64,000 bases of DNA from assembly GCF_011605345.1 (NCBI RefSeq), contig NZ_JAAOXM010000002.1, forward strand, positions 372,001 through 436,000. The letters are read 5' to 3'. This DNA comes from Burkholderia sp. D-99 (lineage in GTDB: Bacteria; Pseudomonadota; Gammaproteobacteria; Burkholderiales; Burkholderiaceae). Below, piece by piece: positions 27,036-35,941 of this stretch (position 1 is its first letter; each line of letters starts with the position of its first letter). The position numbers and the translations under genes were made by a program. The notes beneath the pieces were generated by a model. The model had not been told where the DNA came from, ran no database searches, and saw nothing but the letters and a program-made list of their open reading frames with translations.

Positions 27036-28994
27036 TCAGTAATACCCGCGCGGACGCAGCGGTTCGACACCGCCGACGTTGCTCATGTAGGTCTTCCACT
27101 GATCGACGAGCGTGCTGATCACCGACGGGTTCTGCGCCGATACATCGGTCGTCTCGCCGCGATCCGACGCGAGGTCGTAAAGCTGCCAGTGACCGTCGGG
27201 CGGCCCGAGCGGCGGCTCGGTCCACAGTGCCTTCCAGCGGCCGTCGGCGCTGCGCAGGTAGGCGCGGCCGTACGCTTCGTCGCCGAACGGCGCCGTATGC
27301 ACCTCGCCCGTCGCCGACCCCGTGAGCACCGGCAGCAGCGACTGGCCGGTGACCGGATACACGTAGCGGTTGTTGTAGATCACCTTGCCCTTGTTCTGGT
27401 CGACGCCCGTCAGCGTGTTGACGAGCGGCGGCGCCGGCTGCGACGGCGGCGTGACGCCCGCGACCGCGAGGAACGTCGCCGTGTTGTCGGTCACGTGCGT
27501 GAACGCGCGCAGCGTCGGCAACTGCTGCGACTGGCCCGGCAGGCGCACGATCGTCGGCGTCGATACGCCGCCTTCGGCCGAATACCCCTTCGTGAGCCGG
27601 AACGGCGACGCGCTCACCTCGGCCCAGCGCAGCCCGTACTGCAGGCGCTGCGCGTTCTGCTTGCCGTTGTCGGTTCCCAGGGTCGAGTAGACCGGATCCT
27701 GTCCGTTCGCGGTGTCGGTCGCCGTCGGGTCCGCGCCGCCGTCGATCGGCCAGCCTTCCGCGCCGTTGTCCGACTGGAACATGATGAACGTGTTGTCGTA
27801 TTCGCCGATGTCCTTCAGGTGCTGGATCAGGCGTCCGATGTTGTAGTCGAGGTTCTCGACCATCCCCGCATAGATCTCCATGTAGCGCGCCTGCGCACGG
27901 CGCTCGGCCGGCGACAGGCTCGACCACAGCTTGTCGACCTTGCCGGGGCCGTAGTCGCTGTAGCCGTCGGCAGCCGAATGCACCGCGCTGATGTATTTCG
28001 CGCCGGCCGTGCCGTTGTTCGCGGTCGCGGGCGACGCGGCCGTCGTCTCAGGCAGGCCGTCGAACGGCTTGAAATCGGCGGGGATCAGGCCGAGCGCCTT
28101 CTGCCGCGCGATCCGCGCGTTGCGGATCGCGTCGTAGCCGGCGTCATACACGCCCGCGTACTTGTGCAGCCATGGATCGGGCACCTGCAGCGGCCAGTGC
28201 GGCGACGTGTAGGCCGCATACGCGAAGAACGGCTTGCCGTCGCGCTGGTTCGAATCGATGTACGAGATCAGCTTCTGCGTATAGAAATCGGTCGAATAGA
28301 ACACGGCCGGGCTGCCGCCCGCACCGCCCGGCTGCCCGGGCTGGCCAGGTTGCACGTAGCGGCCCTCTTCCGTGTAGTTCGACGAGCCGGCCGGCTCGTG
28401 CGCGAAGTGGTTCGTCGCCGCGCCGCCGAGCAGCACGTAGCTGCGCTCGAAACCCCACTGGTCGGGTGTCTGCCCGCTGCCCGTCGTGCTGCCGACGATC
28501 CCCGAGCCGATGTGCCACTTGCCTGCGATGTACGTGTGGTAGCCGGCGTCCTTCAATAGTTGTGCGAACGACAGCGCGCGATCGTTCAGGTAGCCCTCGT
28601 AGCCGGGCAGCCCGCGCCGTTCGTCGGTCGGAACCCCCATCGTGCCTTCGCCGACGAGATGGTGATCGGTGCCGGACACCAGCATCGCGCGTGTGATCGC
28701 GCAGACGGTGCCCGTGTGATGGTTCGACAGGATGCGGCCGGACGCGACGAGCGCGTCGAGGTTCGGCGTGTTGATCTCGCCGCCGAATGCATGGATGTCG
28801 GAATAGCCGAGATCGTCGGCCATGATGTACAGGATGTTCGGGCGTTTCGCCGCCAGCGGCGGCGTGGTGCTGGCCTGTGACGACGGCGCATCGCTGTCGA
28901 CGCCGCCGCACGATGCAAGCGACAGCGCACCGGCAATCGCGGCGCAGACGACACGGAAACGAAAAGCATGCAACGGCGCAGCGGACTTTTTCAT
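27036..28994 (-). CDS. Exported arylsulfatase-like lipoprotein
   Basis: A 652-residue sulfatase-fold protein with a lipoprotein signal ('GALSLASCGG'), so probably anchored in the envelope. The fold is clear: 'PNILYIMADDLGYSD' with the two metal-binding Asp, 'TPNLDALVASG', the active-site region 'TGTVCAITRAMLVSG' with C98, 'YIAGKWHIGSG', and 'NTFIMFQSDNGAEGW' with the second metal site. Family enzymes hydrolyse sulfate esters, with the Cys modified to formylglycine. The motif here is C-A-I-T-R, whereas the usual form is C-x-P-x-R, so the Pro is replaced by Ile. Even so, a dedicated formylglycine-generating enzyme follows, which supports an active sulfatase. Substrate is unknown. It may supply sulfate, in line with the organosulfur island further along. 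Confidence 0.9.
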   Translation of the reverse strand: MKKSAAPLHAFRFRVVCAAIAGALSLASCGGVDSDAPSSQASTTPPLAAKRPNILYIMADDLGYSDIHAFGGEINTPNLDALVASGRILSNHHTGTVCAITRAMLVSGTDHHLVGEGTMGVPTDERRGLPGYEGYLNDRALSFAQLLKDAGYHTYIAGKWHIGSGIVGSTTGSGQTPDQWGFERSYVLLGGAATNHFAHEPAGSSNYTEEGRYVQPGQPGQPGGAGGSPAVFYSTDFYTQKLISYIDSNQRDGKPFFAYAAYTSPHWPLQVPDPWLHKYAGVYDAGYDAIRNARIARQKALGLIPADFKPFDGLPETTAASPATANNGTAGAKYISAVHSAADGYSDYGPGKVDKLWSSLSPAERRAQARYMEIYAGMVENLDYNIGRLIQHLKDIGEYDNTFIMFQSDNGAEGWPIDGGADPTATDTANGQDPVYSTLGTDNGKQNAQRLQYGLRWAEVSASPFRLTKGYSAEGGVSTPTIVRLPGQSQQLPTLRAFTHVTDNTATFLAVAGVTPPSQPAPPLVNTLTGVDQNKGKVIYNNRYVYPVTGQSLLPVLTGSATGEVHTAPFGDEAYGRAYLRSADGRWKALWTEPPLGPPDGHWQLYDLASDRGETTDVSAQNPSVISTLVDQWKTYMSNVGGVEPLRPRGYY

Positions 28995-29196
28995 TGTTCT
29001 GGAACGCTCGATCTACGGGATCGGCGATCTTAGCGTCGCGCGCGCAGCACCCAAAGTCCGATTCGTCACATGCTAACGGGGCGGCGGAATATGCGCGCAA
29101 GCCGGATGCCCGCCATCAGCACACCCGTATGCGCACGCTCGCGACGCGCGCCGAAACCGGCCGCCGCCCGCGCCTCTCGCGACTGCGCGTCGTACG

Positions 29197-29916
29197 TCAG
29201 CTGCGCCCGCCGAGGCTGCCGCCGCCGTCCACGGCCAGCACCTGCCCCGTGACGAAGCCGGCCTCGTCCGACAGGAAGAACGCGATCGCAGCCGCCACGT
29301 CGTCGGGCGTGCCGAGCCGGCGTGCGGGAATCGTCGCGAGCACCTTGCGCTCGGCTTCGCTGCCGACGGGCCGCGTCTGCCGGAACAGTTCCGTCTCGAT
29401 CGGCCCCGGCGCGACCGCGTTGACGGTCACGCCATGGTCGGCCAGCTCGAGCGCCCACGTGCGCGTGCAACCGACGAGCGCGCTCTTCGCGGCGGAATAC
29501 GCGGTGCGATCGAGACTGCCGAAAATCGCGCGGCTGCAGATGTTGACGATGCGCCCGTGGCCACGCGCCTTCATCCCATCCGCAAAGTGCTGCGTGACCT
29601 GGATCGCGGCCCGCACGTTGAGATCGAACACGCTCTGCAGCGACTGGAAATCGATCGCCCCGAGCGGTTGCGGCAATACGATGCCCGCGTTGTTCACGAT
29701 GCCGTTGACTGCGTGCTGCTCACTGATGCGAGCAAGGGCCGCTGCAGTCTGTTCGATGTCGGCGAGATCGCACGCGTGCAATTCGCCGGGGAAGTCGATG
29801 CCCTGCGCATGTCGCGCGAGGCCGATAACGCGATGGCCGCGCCGTGCGAGCAAGGTGCTGATCGCGAGTCCGATGCCGCGCGATGCGCCGGTGACGAGAT
29901 AGGTGCGAGATGACAT
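29197..29916 (-). CDS. Short-chain dehydrogenase/reductase (FabG-like SDR)
   Basis: A 239-residue classical SDR. The Rossmann entry 'YLVTGASRGIGLAIS', the 'NNAGI' segment, the catalytic Tyr and Lys in 'YSAAKSALVG' and the 'VNAVAPGPIETELF' segment are all present, with a usual 'VTGQVLAVDGGGSL' end. It should oxidise or reduce a hydroxyl/keto group with NAD(P). The Arg in the 'GASRG' turn and in 'LARHA' after strand 2 slightly favour NADP. It is separated by 200 bases from the sulfatase and by a long AT-rich spacer from the curli genes, so it is probably transcribed alone. Substrate is unknown. Confidence 0.88.
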   Translation of the reverse strand: MSSRTYLVTGASRGIGLAISTLLARRGHRVIGLARHAQGIDFPGELHACDLADIEQTAAALARISEQHAVNGIVNNAGIVLPQPLGAIDFQSLQSVFDLNVRAAIQVTQHFADGMKARGHGRIVNICSRAIFGSLDRTAYSAAKSALVGCTRTWALELADHGVTVNAVAPGPIETELFRQTRPVGSEAERKVLATIPARRLGTPDDVAAAIAFFLSDEAGFVTGQVLAVDGGGSLGGRS

Positions 29917-30376
29917 GCGTGCTCCCGAAGTCCGTTCACTTGAATAGCGTGGAGAGATGTTTCCGGGGTGGAGGCCCGGAACCCGTGCTTTCGTCGGACG
30001 ATTCTACGTGCGTAACGGACGTTACGTCGTGTCGTTACGGGCGTGTCCGTAGCAACACGTTACGTTTGCCGCGCATCCGCATCGCCGGGAATTTCAAAAA
30101 TACAACCTGAACGGATTATCGTCTGATTAAATCGTAATTCGCGGTATATAAAAGAAAGCTTGTTAATGAATATCGCATCCGCAAACGTTTTACGTGAAGA
30201 AAATATGTAGTTGAAAAATAAGACGAATAACCACTTGAAAATAAAAACCGTTTGAAACGGCGGTGGGCACGCCTCTTGCTGACTCCCCCCACCATGTGCC
30301 GCGTTCGACCAGGAACGAATAACCCGAAAAATCGGGCGGCGCCCTATTTCGTAAAAATGAATCCGGGGTCGGGGAA
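29917..30376. other. AT-rich upstream region of the curli operon
   Basis: A 460-base spacer whose middle (about 30090-30260) is far richer in A and T than the rest of the window. It lies between the divergent SDR and csgE starts and must contain the curli promoter. AT-rich, bendable DNA fits heavy regulation such as H-NS-like silencing. No csgD-type regulator gene or clear operator could be identified. Confidence 0.55.
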
Positions 30377-30982
30377 ATGGTATCGAGCGCTGGCTGGCGA
30401 TTTGCCTGGGGGGCCGTGACGTGCCTGTCGCTGTTCGCGACGGCACGCGCGCAGGCCCAGGACACCGTCGACGCGCCGCCTTCCGCCGCGGCGAACGGCG
30501 GGCATCCGATTGCGCCGCCCTCGACGCTGCTGAACGCCGAACGCATCCTTGAAGCGCCCAGGCCCGCGCCCGGCGCGGGCCCGGCCGTCGCGAAGCCGGC
30601 GGCTGGCGCCGCGCCGGCCGGCGCCAAAGCGGCCGCCCGCAACGCCCTTCCGGAAGATCAGCTCGGCGGCACGGTGACGACCGATGCCGTGACGCTCGCC
30701 GGCCGCGATTTCTATACCTACTTCTCGCAGACGTGGTCGGAAATCCCGCTGAGCGAGCGCTACATGGTCGCCATTCACGAACGCCCGTCCGGGCGTTACG
30801 GCAGCCTGATCTGGGTCGAGTTCCAGCAGAAGCGCGTATTCCAGACCTTCCTGCCGATCGCGCGGGCCAACGTGAAGGCCGTCGCCGAAAACGCCGCCAA
30901 CATTTCCTTTCAAACCGTCATTCAGGACGATCTGTCGAATTTGCTGTTTCCCGATTCGGATCTGGCGAAAGACGAGATTTAG
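30377..30982 (+). CDS. csgE: Curli secretion specificity factor CsgE
   Basis: A 201-residue exported protein. After the signal peptide (ending near 'ARA|QAQD') comes an Ala/Pro-rich stretch of about 70 residues that is not seen in the short enterobacterial CsgE. The C-terminal 110 residues are the CsgE domain: 'TVTTDAVTLAGRDFYTYFSQTWSE', 'YMVAIHERPSGRYGSLIWVEF', 'RVFQTFLP'. In the known system CsgE caps the CsgG pore in the periplasm and selects curlin subunits. First gene of a five-gene operon with CsgF, CsgG and two curlins. A weak GGGGA precedes the start. Confidence 0.9.
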   Translation: MVSSAGWRFAWGAVTCLSLFATARAQAQDTVDAPPSAAANGGHPIAPPSTLLNAERILEAPRPAPGAGPAVAKPAAGAAPAGAKAAARNALPEDQLGGTVTTDAVTLAGRDFYTYFSQTWSEIPLSERYMVAIHERPSGRYGSLIWVEFQQKRVFQTFLPIARANVKAVAENAANISFQTVIQDDLSNLLFPDSDLAKDEI

Positions 30983-31013
30983 TCGATTAATCGAAAACAA
31001 GGGGTTACGGAAA

Positions 31014-31451
31014 ATGAATCGCAACAGATTGAGCTGGATCGCGCTGATCGCGATGACCGCGGTTTCGTCCTATGCGTGGCCGTCGACGCTGGTTTATCAA
31101 CCGAACAACCCGAACTTCGGCGGCAACCCGGCAAACGGCCCCAATCTGCTCAACGAAGCCAATGCGCAAAACAAGCACACGGATCCGTCGCTGTCTGCCT
31201 ATTCGTCGCCGACGTCCACGTCGTCCCTCGACCAGTTCAATGCGCAGCTGCAACAGGCGATCCTGTCGCGCGTCGCCAGCTCGGTGACGAACTCGATCGT
31301 CGGCACCAACGGCGACCTCAAGCCGGGGACGATCAGCACGGGCAATTTCACGATCGTCGTGAGTGCGGCCGGCAACGGCAACCTGCAAGTGACGACCACC
31401 GACAAGACGACGGGCGCGACTTCGACCTTCATCGTCAGCAACGGCCAATAA
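31014..31451 (+). CDS. csgF: Curli nucleation helper CsgF
   Basis: A 145-residue exported protein. The mature N-terminus carries the CsgG-binding segment 'LVYQPNNPNFGGNPANGPNLLNEANAQNK', which is the most conserved part of CsgF, followed by a linker and a small C-terminal beta domain ('GTISTGNFTIVVSAAGNGNLQVT'). CsgF inserts into the CsgG pore and presents the nucleator at the cell surface. It starts 31 bases after csgE. Confidence 0.93.
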   Translation: MNRNRLSWIALIAMTAVSSYAWPSTLVYQPNNPNFGGNPANGPNLLNEANAQNKHTDPSLSAYSSPTSTSSLDQFNAQLQQAILSRVASSVTNSIVGTNGDLKPGTISTGNFTIVVSAAGNGNLQVTTTDKTTGATSTFIVSNGQ

Positions 31452-31476
31452 ATCAAAAAAAACGACTGAGCGAATC

Positions 31477-32415
31477 ATGAGAAAAAACGCTGAACGGGCA
31501 CGCTTCAACACGGGGATGACACGGATCGCAACGGGCACGGTGCTGTTGCTGTCGCTGGTCGGCTGCGTCACGCGGCCGATGCCGGCGTTGAGCAATGCCA
31601 CGCTGACACCGCCGACGCGCACCACGCGCGACCTCACGCATCTCCCGCCGCCGAAGGGCAAGATCGTCGCGGCCGTCTACGGCTTTCGCGACCTGACCGG
31701 GCAGTACAAGGCGTCGCCTGACAGTTCCTTTTCGTCGCAGGTCACGCAGGGCGGCGCGTCGTTCCTGGTCAAGGCGATGCGCGACTCCGGCTGGTTCACG
31801 CCGGTGGAACGCGAGAACCTGCAGGATCTGCTGACCGAACGCAAGATCATGCGCGCCACCGACGGCGCGGATGCGAAGAAGGCGCAGAACGATGCGATGG
31901 CGCCGCTCATGCCGGCGAACATCGTGCTCGAAGGCGGCATCGTCGGCTACGACACGAACGTCCGCACCGGCGGGGCCGGCGTCGCGTACCTCGGGATCAG
32001 CGGCTCGACGCAATACCGGATCGACCAGGTCACCGTCAACCTGCGCGCGATCGACATCCGCACGGGCCAGGTGCTCAACAGCGTCTCGACGACCAAGACC
32101 GTCTACTCGTATCAGGTCGACACGGGCGTCTATCGCTTCGTCGGCTTCAAGGACCTGCTGCAGGCGGAAGCCGGGCTGACCCGTAACGAACCCGCGCAGA
32201 TCTGCGTAAACGAAGCGATCGAATCGGCGCTCACGCACCTGATCGTCCAGGGTGTCGCGAACCAGACCTGGTCGCTGAAGAACGACCAGGACTGGTACGA
32301 CCCGACGATGCAGCGGTATCTGCAGGAAGACCGGCAATACGCGCAGGACATGGAGGACGCCAACACCGCGTACGACCCGCAAAAGATCGATCGTCCGGGT
32401 GCGTCCACTCATTAA
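31477..32415 (+). CDS. csgG: Curli secretion channel lipoprotein CsgG
   Basis: A 312-residue lipoprotein with lipobox 'LSLVGC'. It carries family segments 'IVAAVYGFRDLTGQYK', 'FLVKAMRDSGWFTPVERENLQDLLTERKIMRA' in pieces, 'NIVLEGGIVGYDTN', and the transmembrane hairpin region 'YQVDTGVYRFVGFKDLLQAEAGLTRNEP'. Nine copies form the outer-membrane pore through which curlins leave. The length is slightly above the enterobacterial protein because of a longer N-terminus. It follows csgF by 25 bases. Confidence 0.95.
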   Translation: MRKNAERARFNTGMTRIATGTVLLLSLVGCVTRPMPALSNATLTPPTRTTRDLTHLPPPKGKIVAAVYGFRDLTGQYKASPDSSFSSQVTQGGASFLVKAMRDSGWFTPVERENLQDLLTERKIMRATDGADAKKAQNDAMAPLMPANIVLEGGIVGYDTNVRTGGAGVAYLGISGSTQYRIDQVTVNLRAIDIRTGQVLNSVSTTKTVYSYQVDTGVYRFVGFKDLLQAEAGLTRNEPAQICVNEAIESALTHLIVQGVANQTWSLKNDQDWYDPTMQRYLQEDRQYAQDMEDANTAYDPQKIDRPGASTH

Positions 32416-32444
32416 CCGGCATCAGGCCGGCCAGCGGAGAAAAC

Positions 32445-32987
32445 ATGATGAATCGACAGCATGATCGGAACGGGCGCGCCCGCGCGGTGCGGCGGGTGCT
32501 CGCGACCGTGGCGGCAGCGGCGGCCATGCAGGCTGCGTCGGGGGCCCCCGTGCCGCTCAGCGATCTCGGCCCGCCCGAACCGGCATTCGACTACAGCGGC
32601 AACATCGTCGCGCTCCAGCAAAGCGGCGCCGGCAATGCCGCGTCGCTGGACCAGGCGGGCCACAACGGTGCGCTGGTCTGGCAGGCCGGCGACGGCAATT
32701 CGATCGTCACGCGGCAGACGGGTGCGCAGAACTGGGTCGCGGCTTCGCAGGCCGGCTTCGGCAACACGCTGAACGCGACGCAGCGCGGCAACGGCAACAC
32801 GCTGCAGGTGCAGCAGAACGGCGTCGGCAATTCGGTCGATTCGACGCAGGTCGGCACGTCGCTGTCGGCGCGCGTCACGCAGAACGGCAGCAACAACGCG
32901 GTGAACATCGTGCAGGGCGGCTCGAACACCGGCATCCAGGTGATTCAGACCGGCAACGGTGCGCGCGCCACGGTGCTGACGCGGTAA
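32445..32987 (+). CDS. csgB: Minor curlin, CsgB-like nucleator
   Basis: A 180-residue exported protein with curlin repeats of the Gln-x-Gly-x-x-Asn pattern ('ALQQSGAGNAASLDQAGHNG', 'ATQRGNGNTLQVQQNGVGN', 'VTQNGSNNAVNIVQGGSN'). Its length and its place directly before a much larger curlin match the csgB-csgA order; it ends in a basic 'RATVLTR', comparable to the non-amyloid tail of CsgB. Assignment as nucleator rather than as a second structural subunit rests on these points. Confidence 0.82.
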   Translation: MMNRQHDRNGRARAVRRVLATVAAAAAMQAASGAPVPLSDLGPPEPAFDYSGNIVALQQSGAGNAASLDQAGHNGALVWQAGDGNSIVTRQTGAQNWVAASQAGFGNTLNATQRGNGNTLQVQQNGVGNSVDSTQVGTSLSARVTQNGSNNAVNIVQGGSNTGIQVIQTGNGARATVLTR

Positions 32988-33117
32988 CGGTTACGCAGGT
33001 GCAAGTGCCGTGCTTGAGGTGGTGCAAGGGGTGAGGCGTGAGAGCGTCCTCAAATGGCGGGGGTGCCGGTAAAGACCGACTTTTCCGGCGAATTTTCTTT
33101 CGAATCAGGAGCAACAA

Positions 33118-34491
33118 ATGAAGGTGACCAAGTCTGCAATCGCAATCGCCGTGCTGATGCTCGCATCGGCCGCCGCACAGGCCGATTCGTCGGGTAACAC
33201 CGTGAACATCGGGCAAACCGGCAACTACAACTCGGCAACCGTCGAACAGACGGCAACGACCGGGGATTCGGTGACGATCAACCAATCGGCGTTCGGTAAC
33301 GATCCCCGCTACGGGTTCGTCGCCAACGTGACGACCCAGGGCGGTACCGACGATACGACCGTGATCAACCAGAACTCCTGGTGGGCGCAGCCGTACTCGA
33401 GCGTGAACGTGACACAGACGGGTACGTCGCACGAGAAGAACTACGTGACGCAATCCGGCGGCGGCGATTTCTCGGCGACCATCACGCAGACGACGTCGGC
33501 GTACACGGGCGGCCCGCAATACGACGTCAACACGATCAACCAGTACAGCTACATCGACACCGCGTCGATCTCGCAGCAGGGCGGCGGCTCGAACACCGTG
33601 ACGATCAACCAGGGCTCGCCGAGCCAGGGCGCATCGTTCAACAAGGCGACCGTCACGCAGGCCGACACCTACGGCAACACCGTCGGCATCACGCAGACGG
33701 GCAACAGCGGCACCGCGAATGTCCAGACGACCTGGGGCGGCGGCAACGCGACGTCGATCACGCAAACGGGCGGCACGACCAACGCGAACGTCTCGCAGTT
33801 CGCCGAGTTCGGCGACAAGGTCACGACGACCCAGAGCGGCACCGAGACCGCCAACGTGACGTCGTCGTACGGCAGCAACAACCAGACGACGATCTCGCAA
33901 TCGGGTGGCGTGAACGGCAACAGCGCGACGGTGAACCAGCTCGCGGCACTCGCCAATACGACCTCGATCACGCAATCGTCGGACGGCAACAAGGCAACCG
34001 TCAACCAGACGTTCGAGTTCGGCGATACCGCGACGGTCAAGCAGTCGGCCGCATCGAACACCGCAACGATCACGCAGCAGTTCGGCCTCGGCAACAACGC
34101 GGCCGTCACGCAGACCGCTGCGAACAACAAGGCGACGATCCTGCAGGACGGTTCGATCGGCTCGACGGCTTCCGTCACGCAGAGCTCCGGGGGCAACCAG
34201 GCGAACGTGACGCAATCCGCGTCGTATTCGCTGGTGAAGGTGGACCAGACGCTGAGCATCGGCAACTACGCGAATGCAACGCAGACGGGCGCGGACGACG
34301 TGCTGAATCTCTCGCAGGCCGGCAGCGACAACATCATCAACGCGACGCAGGTGTCGGGCACGGGCAACCTCGGCTACGTGACGCAGATCGGCTTCAACAA
34401 CAACGCCACGCTGTCGCAGCAAGGCAACGGGAACTACGCGAGCATCAACCAGAGCGGCTTCAACAACACCGTCTCGGTCAAGCAGCACTAA
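33118..34491 (+). CDS. csgA: Large major curlin, CsgA-like
   Basis: A 457-residue exported protein built almost entirely from imperfect curlin repeats: short strands around 'VTQTG', 'ITQSGG', 'VNQTF', spaced by Gly-Asn turns ('GNNAAVTQ', 'GNGNYASINQSG'). The signal peptide ends near 'AAAQA|DSSG'. E. coli CsgA is about 150 residues with five repeats, so this subunit is about three times longer. It would make a longer amyloid stack per molecule. It is followed by an intrinsic terminator, suggesting that it ends the main transcript. A strong AGGAG stands before the start. Confidence 0.9.
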   Translation: MKVTKSAIAIAVLMLASAAAQADSSGNTVNIGQTGNYNSATVEQTATTGDSVTINQSAFGNDPRYGFVANVTTQGGTDDTTVINQNSWWAQPYSSVNVTQTGTSHEKNYVTQSGGGDFSATITQTTSAYTGGPQYDVNTINQYSYIDTASISQQGGGSNTVTINQGSPSQGASFNKATVTQADTYGNTVGITQTGNSGTANVQTTWGGGNATSITQTGGTTNANVSQFAEFGDKVTTTQSGTETANVTSSYGSNNQTTISQSGGVNGNSATVNQLAALANTTSITQSSDGNKATVNQTFEFGDTATVKQSAASNTATITQQFGLGNNAAVTQTAANNKATILQDGSIGSTASVTQSSGGNQANVTQSASYSLVKVDQTLSIGNYANATQTGADDVLNLSQAGSDNIINATQVSGTGNLGYVTQIGFNNNATLSQQGNGNYASINQSGFNNTVSVKQH

Positions 34492-34509
34492 GTACCGCCG
34501 GCGTAACGG

Positions 34510-34543
34510 AAAGGCCGGACGGATGCCCGTTCGGCCTTTTTTT
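34510..34543 (+). terminator. Intrinsic terminator after csgA
   Basis: Stem of about 13 bp (34510-34522 with 34527-34539, one G-T pair) with a four-base loop, followed by seven T. It separates csgA from the csgH-like gene, which therefore depends on read-through or its own promoter. Confidence 0.88.
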
Positions 34544-34562
34544 CATTCGACAGGGGACGATC

Positions 34563-34883
34563 ATGGTTGGCATTCACGATCTCAGCGCCTATTTCGACAT
34601 CGCCGCCAGTGCCGGCGGCGTGAATATCGTGCCGCACGTGCGGGCAGCCGCACCGGTCGACGTGTCATACAGCCTGCGCATCACCAAGACCGGCGGCGCG
34701 GGCTCGGCCTCGCTGACGCGCTCCGGCGAATCGCGGCTCGCGAGCGGCGAGGATCAGCCGCTCGCGACGCTGCGGCTGAGCGTCGAGTCGAGCGATATCT
34801 GCACGGCGACGCTGGTTCTGCACGTGGGTAGCGAGCACGCGGAGTATTCGGTGGACTGCAATCCGCAGCGTGCATCGGGTTGA
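34563..34883 (+). CDS. csgH: CsgH/CsgC-like curli assembly inhibitor
   Basis: A 106-residue protein with the CsgC/CsgH beta-sandwich pattern: 'VNIVPHVRAAAPVDVSYSLRITKTG', 'SLTRSGESRLASGEDQPLATLRLS', and 'YSVDC' near the end, with Cys in late strands. Relatives keep curlins from forming amyloid inside the periplasm. Unusually, the frame has no signal peptide: the ATG at 34563, with AGGGGA before it, leads straight into the domain, and upstream in-frame sequence runs through the terminator. It might work in the cytosol or use an unrecognised export route. Confidence 0.75.
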   Translation: MVGIHDLSAYFDIAASAGGVNIVPHVRAAAPVDVSYSLRITKTGGAGSASLTRSGESRLASGEDQPLATLRLSVESSDICTATLVLHVGSEHAEYSVDCNPQRASG

Positions 34884-34903
34884 TACGGCGCGTCGCGCCC
34901 GCC

Positions 34904-35815
34904 TCAACCATCCGACGCCAGCATGTGCGGTATCTCGTCGACGAGCGCATCGATGACGACACGCACCTTCGACGGCACCTGGCGCGAGGCCGGCCGCACC
35001 GCGAACACTTCGGCGCCCGACACGCTGTTGCTGTCCAGCACGAGCACGAGGCGGCCGTCGCGCAGGTAAGGCGCCATCAGCCAGCATGGCAACCAGGCGA
35101 GGCCCGCGCCGGCGGCGGCCGCATCGGCGATCGCCTGCAGGTCGTCGAGCCGCAGGCGGCCGGCCGGGCGATGGTCGTGCACCGCGCCGTTCGCGCCGAC
35201 GACCCGCCACGGCGTCGGTTGCCCGCCGCGCGAATAGGCGATGCCGACGTGCGACGCGAGTTCGTCGAGCCCCGCCGGCCGGCCATGACGCTCGAGATAC
35301 GCGGGCGACGCGCAGATGCCCATGCGCTGCACGCCGAGCTTCCGGCCGACGAGCGCGCTCGTATCGGCAAGCCCGCCGATGCGCACCGCGATGTCGAACC
35401 CGTCGTTCACCAGGTCGGCCACACGATCGCTGAACGACACGTCGATTTCGAGCCGCGGATGACGCTCCACGAGGCGCCGCATGAGGGGCGCCACGCATTG
35501 CCGCCCGAACAGCACGGGCACGCTGACGCGCAGCCGCCCCGCCGGCTCGCGCTGCCCCGCGTCGAGCGCGGCCTCCGTCTCGCCGAGTTCGGCGAGCAGC
35601 CGCCGGCACTGTTCGTAATAGACGAGCCCTTCGTCGGTCAGCCCGAGCTGGCGTGTCGTGCGTTGCAGGAGCCGGGTGCCGAGACGGCGTTCGAGCCGCG
35701 CGACGACTTTCGCGACGGCCGAGCGCGTGACGCCGAGCCGCAGCGCGGCCGCCGCGAAGCTGCCCGAATCCACCACGTCGACAAATTCGGCAACGCCTCT
35801 CAGCCGCTCGTCCAT
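34904..35815 (-). CDS. LysR-family transcriptional regulator
   Basis: A 303-residue LysR protein. The start at 35815 is chosen because the winged helix begins at once ('LRGVAEFVDVVDSGSFAAAALRLGVTRSAVAKVVARLE' in pieces) and the upstream extension lacks any sign of selection. The sensor domain is full length. It is divergent from a zinc-independent alcohol dehydrogenase-like gene 126 bases away and probably represses or activates it. Its stop lies 20 bases from the csgH stop, so the two units converge. Confidence 0.9.
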   Translation of the reverse strand: MDERLRGVAEFVDVVDSGSFAAAALRLGVTRSAVAKVVARLERRLGTRLLQRTTRQLGLTDEGLVYYEQCRRLLAELGETEAALDAGQREPAGRLRVSVPVLFGRQCVAPLMRRLVERHPRLEIDVSFSDRVADLVNDGFDIAVRIGGLADTSALVGRKLGVQRMGICASPAYLERHGRPAGLDELASHVGIAYSRGGQPTPWRVVGANGAVHDHRPAGRLRLDDLQAIADAAAAGAGLAWLPCWLMAPYLRDGRLVLVLDSNSVSGAEVFAVRPASRQVPSKVRVVIDALVDEIPHMLASDG

Positions 35816-35941
35816 GCCATTTCGCTCCGGTAGATCAACAGGTTTGTGTCCACACGGGCGACAGTTATCGGCCAAATTCTCGTCAATGCGTCCCCATGCG
35901 CAACACTATGATAAGCCGCTCTATCTCGAAAAGGAGTCGAC

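Noticed and set aside
26423..27118. Open frames through the 27-bp repeat on both strands
   Set aside because: The unit length is a multiple of three, so every frame stays open by chance; no start signal or family similarity, and they shadow the sulfatase and maturase genes.
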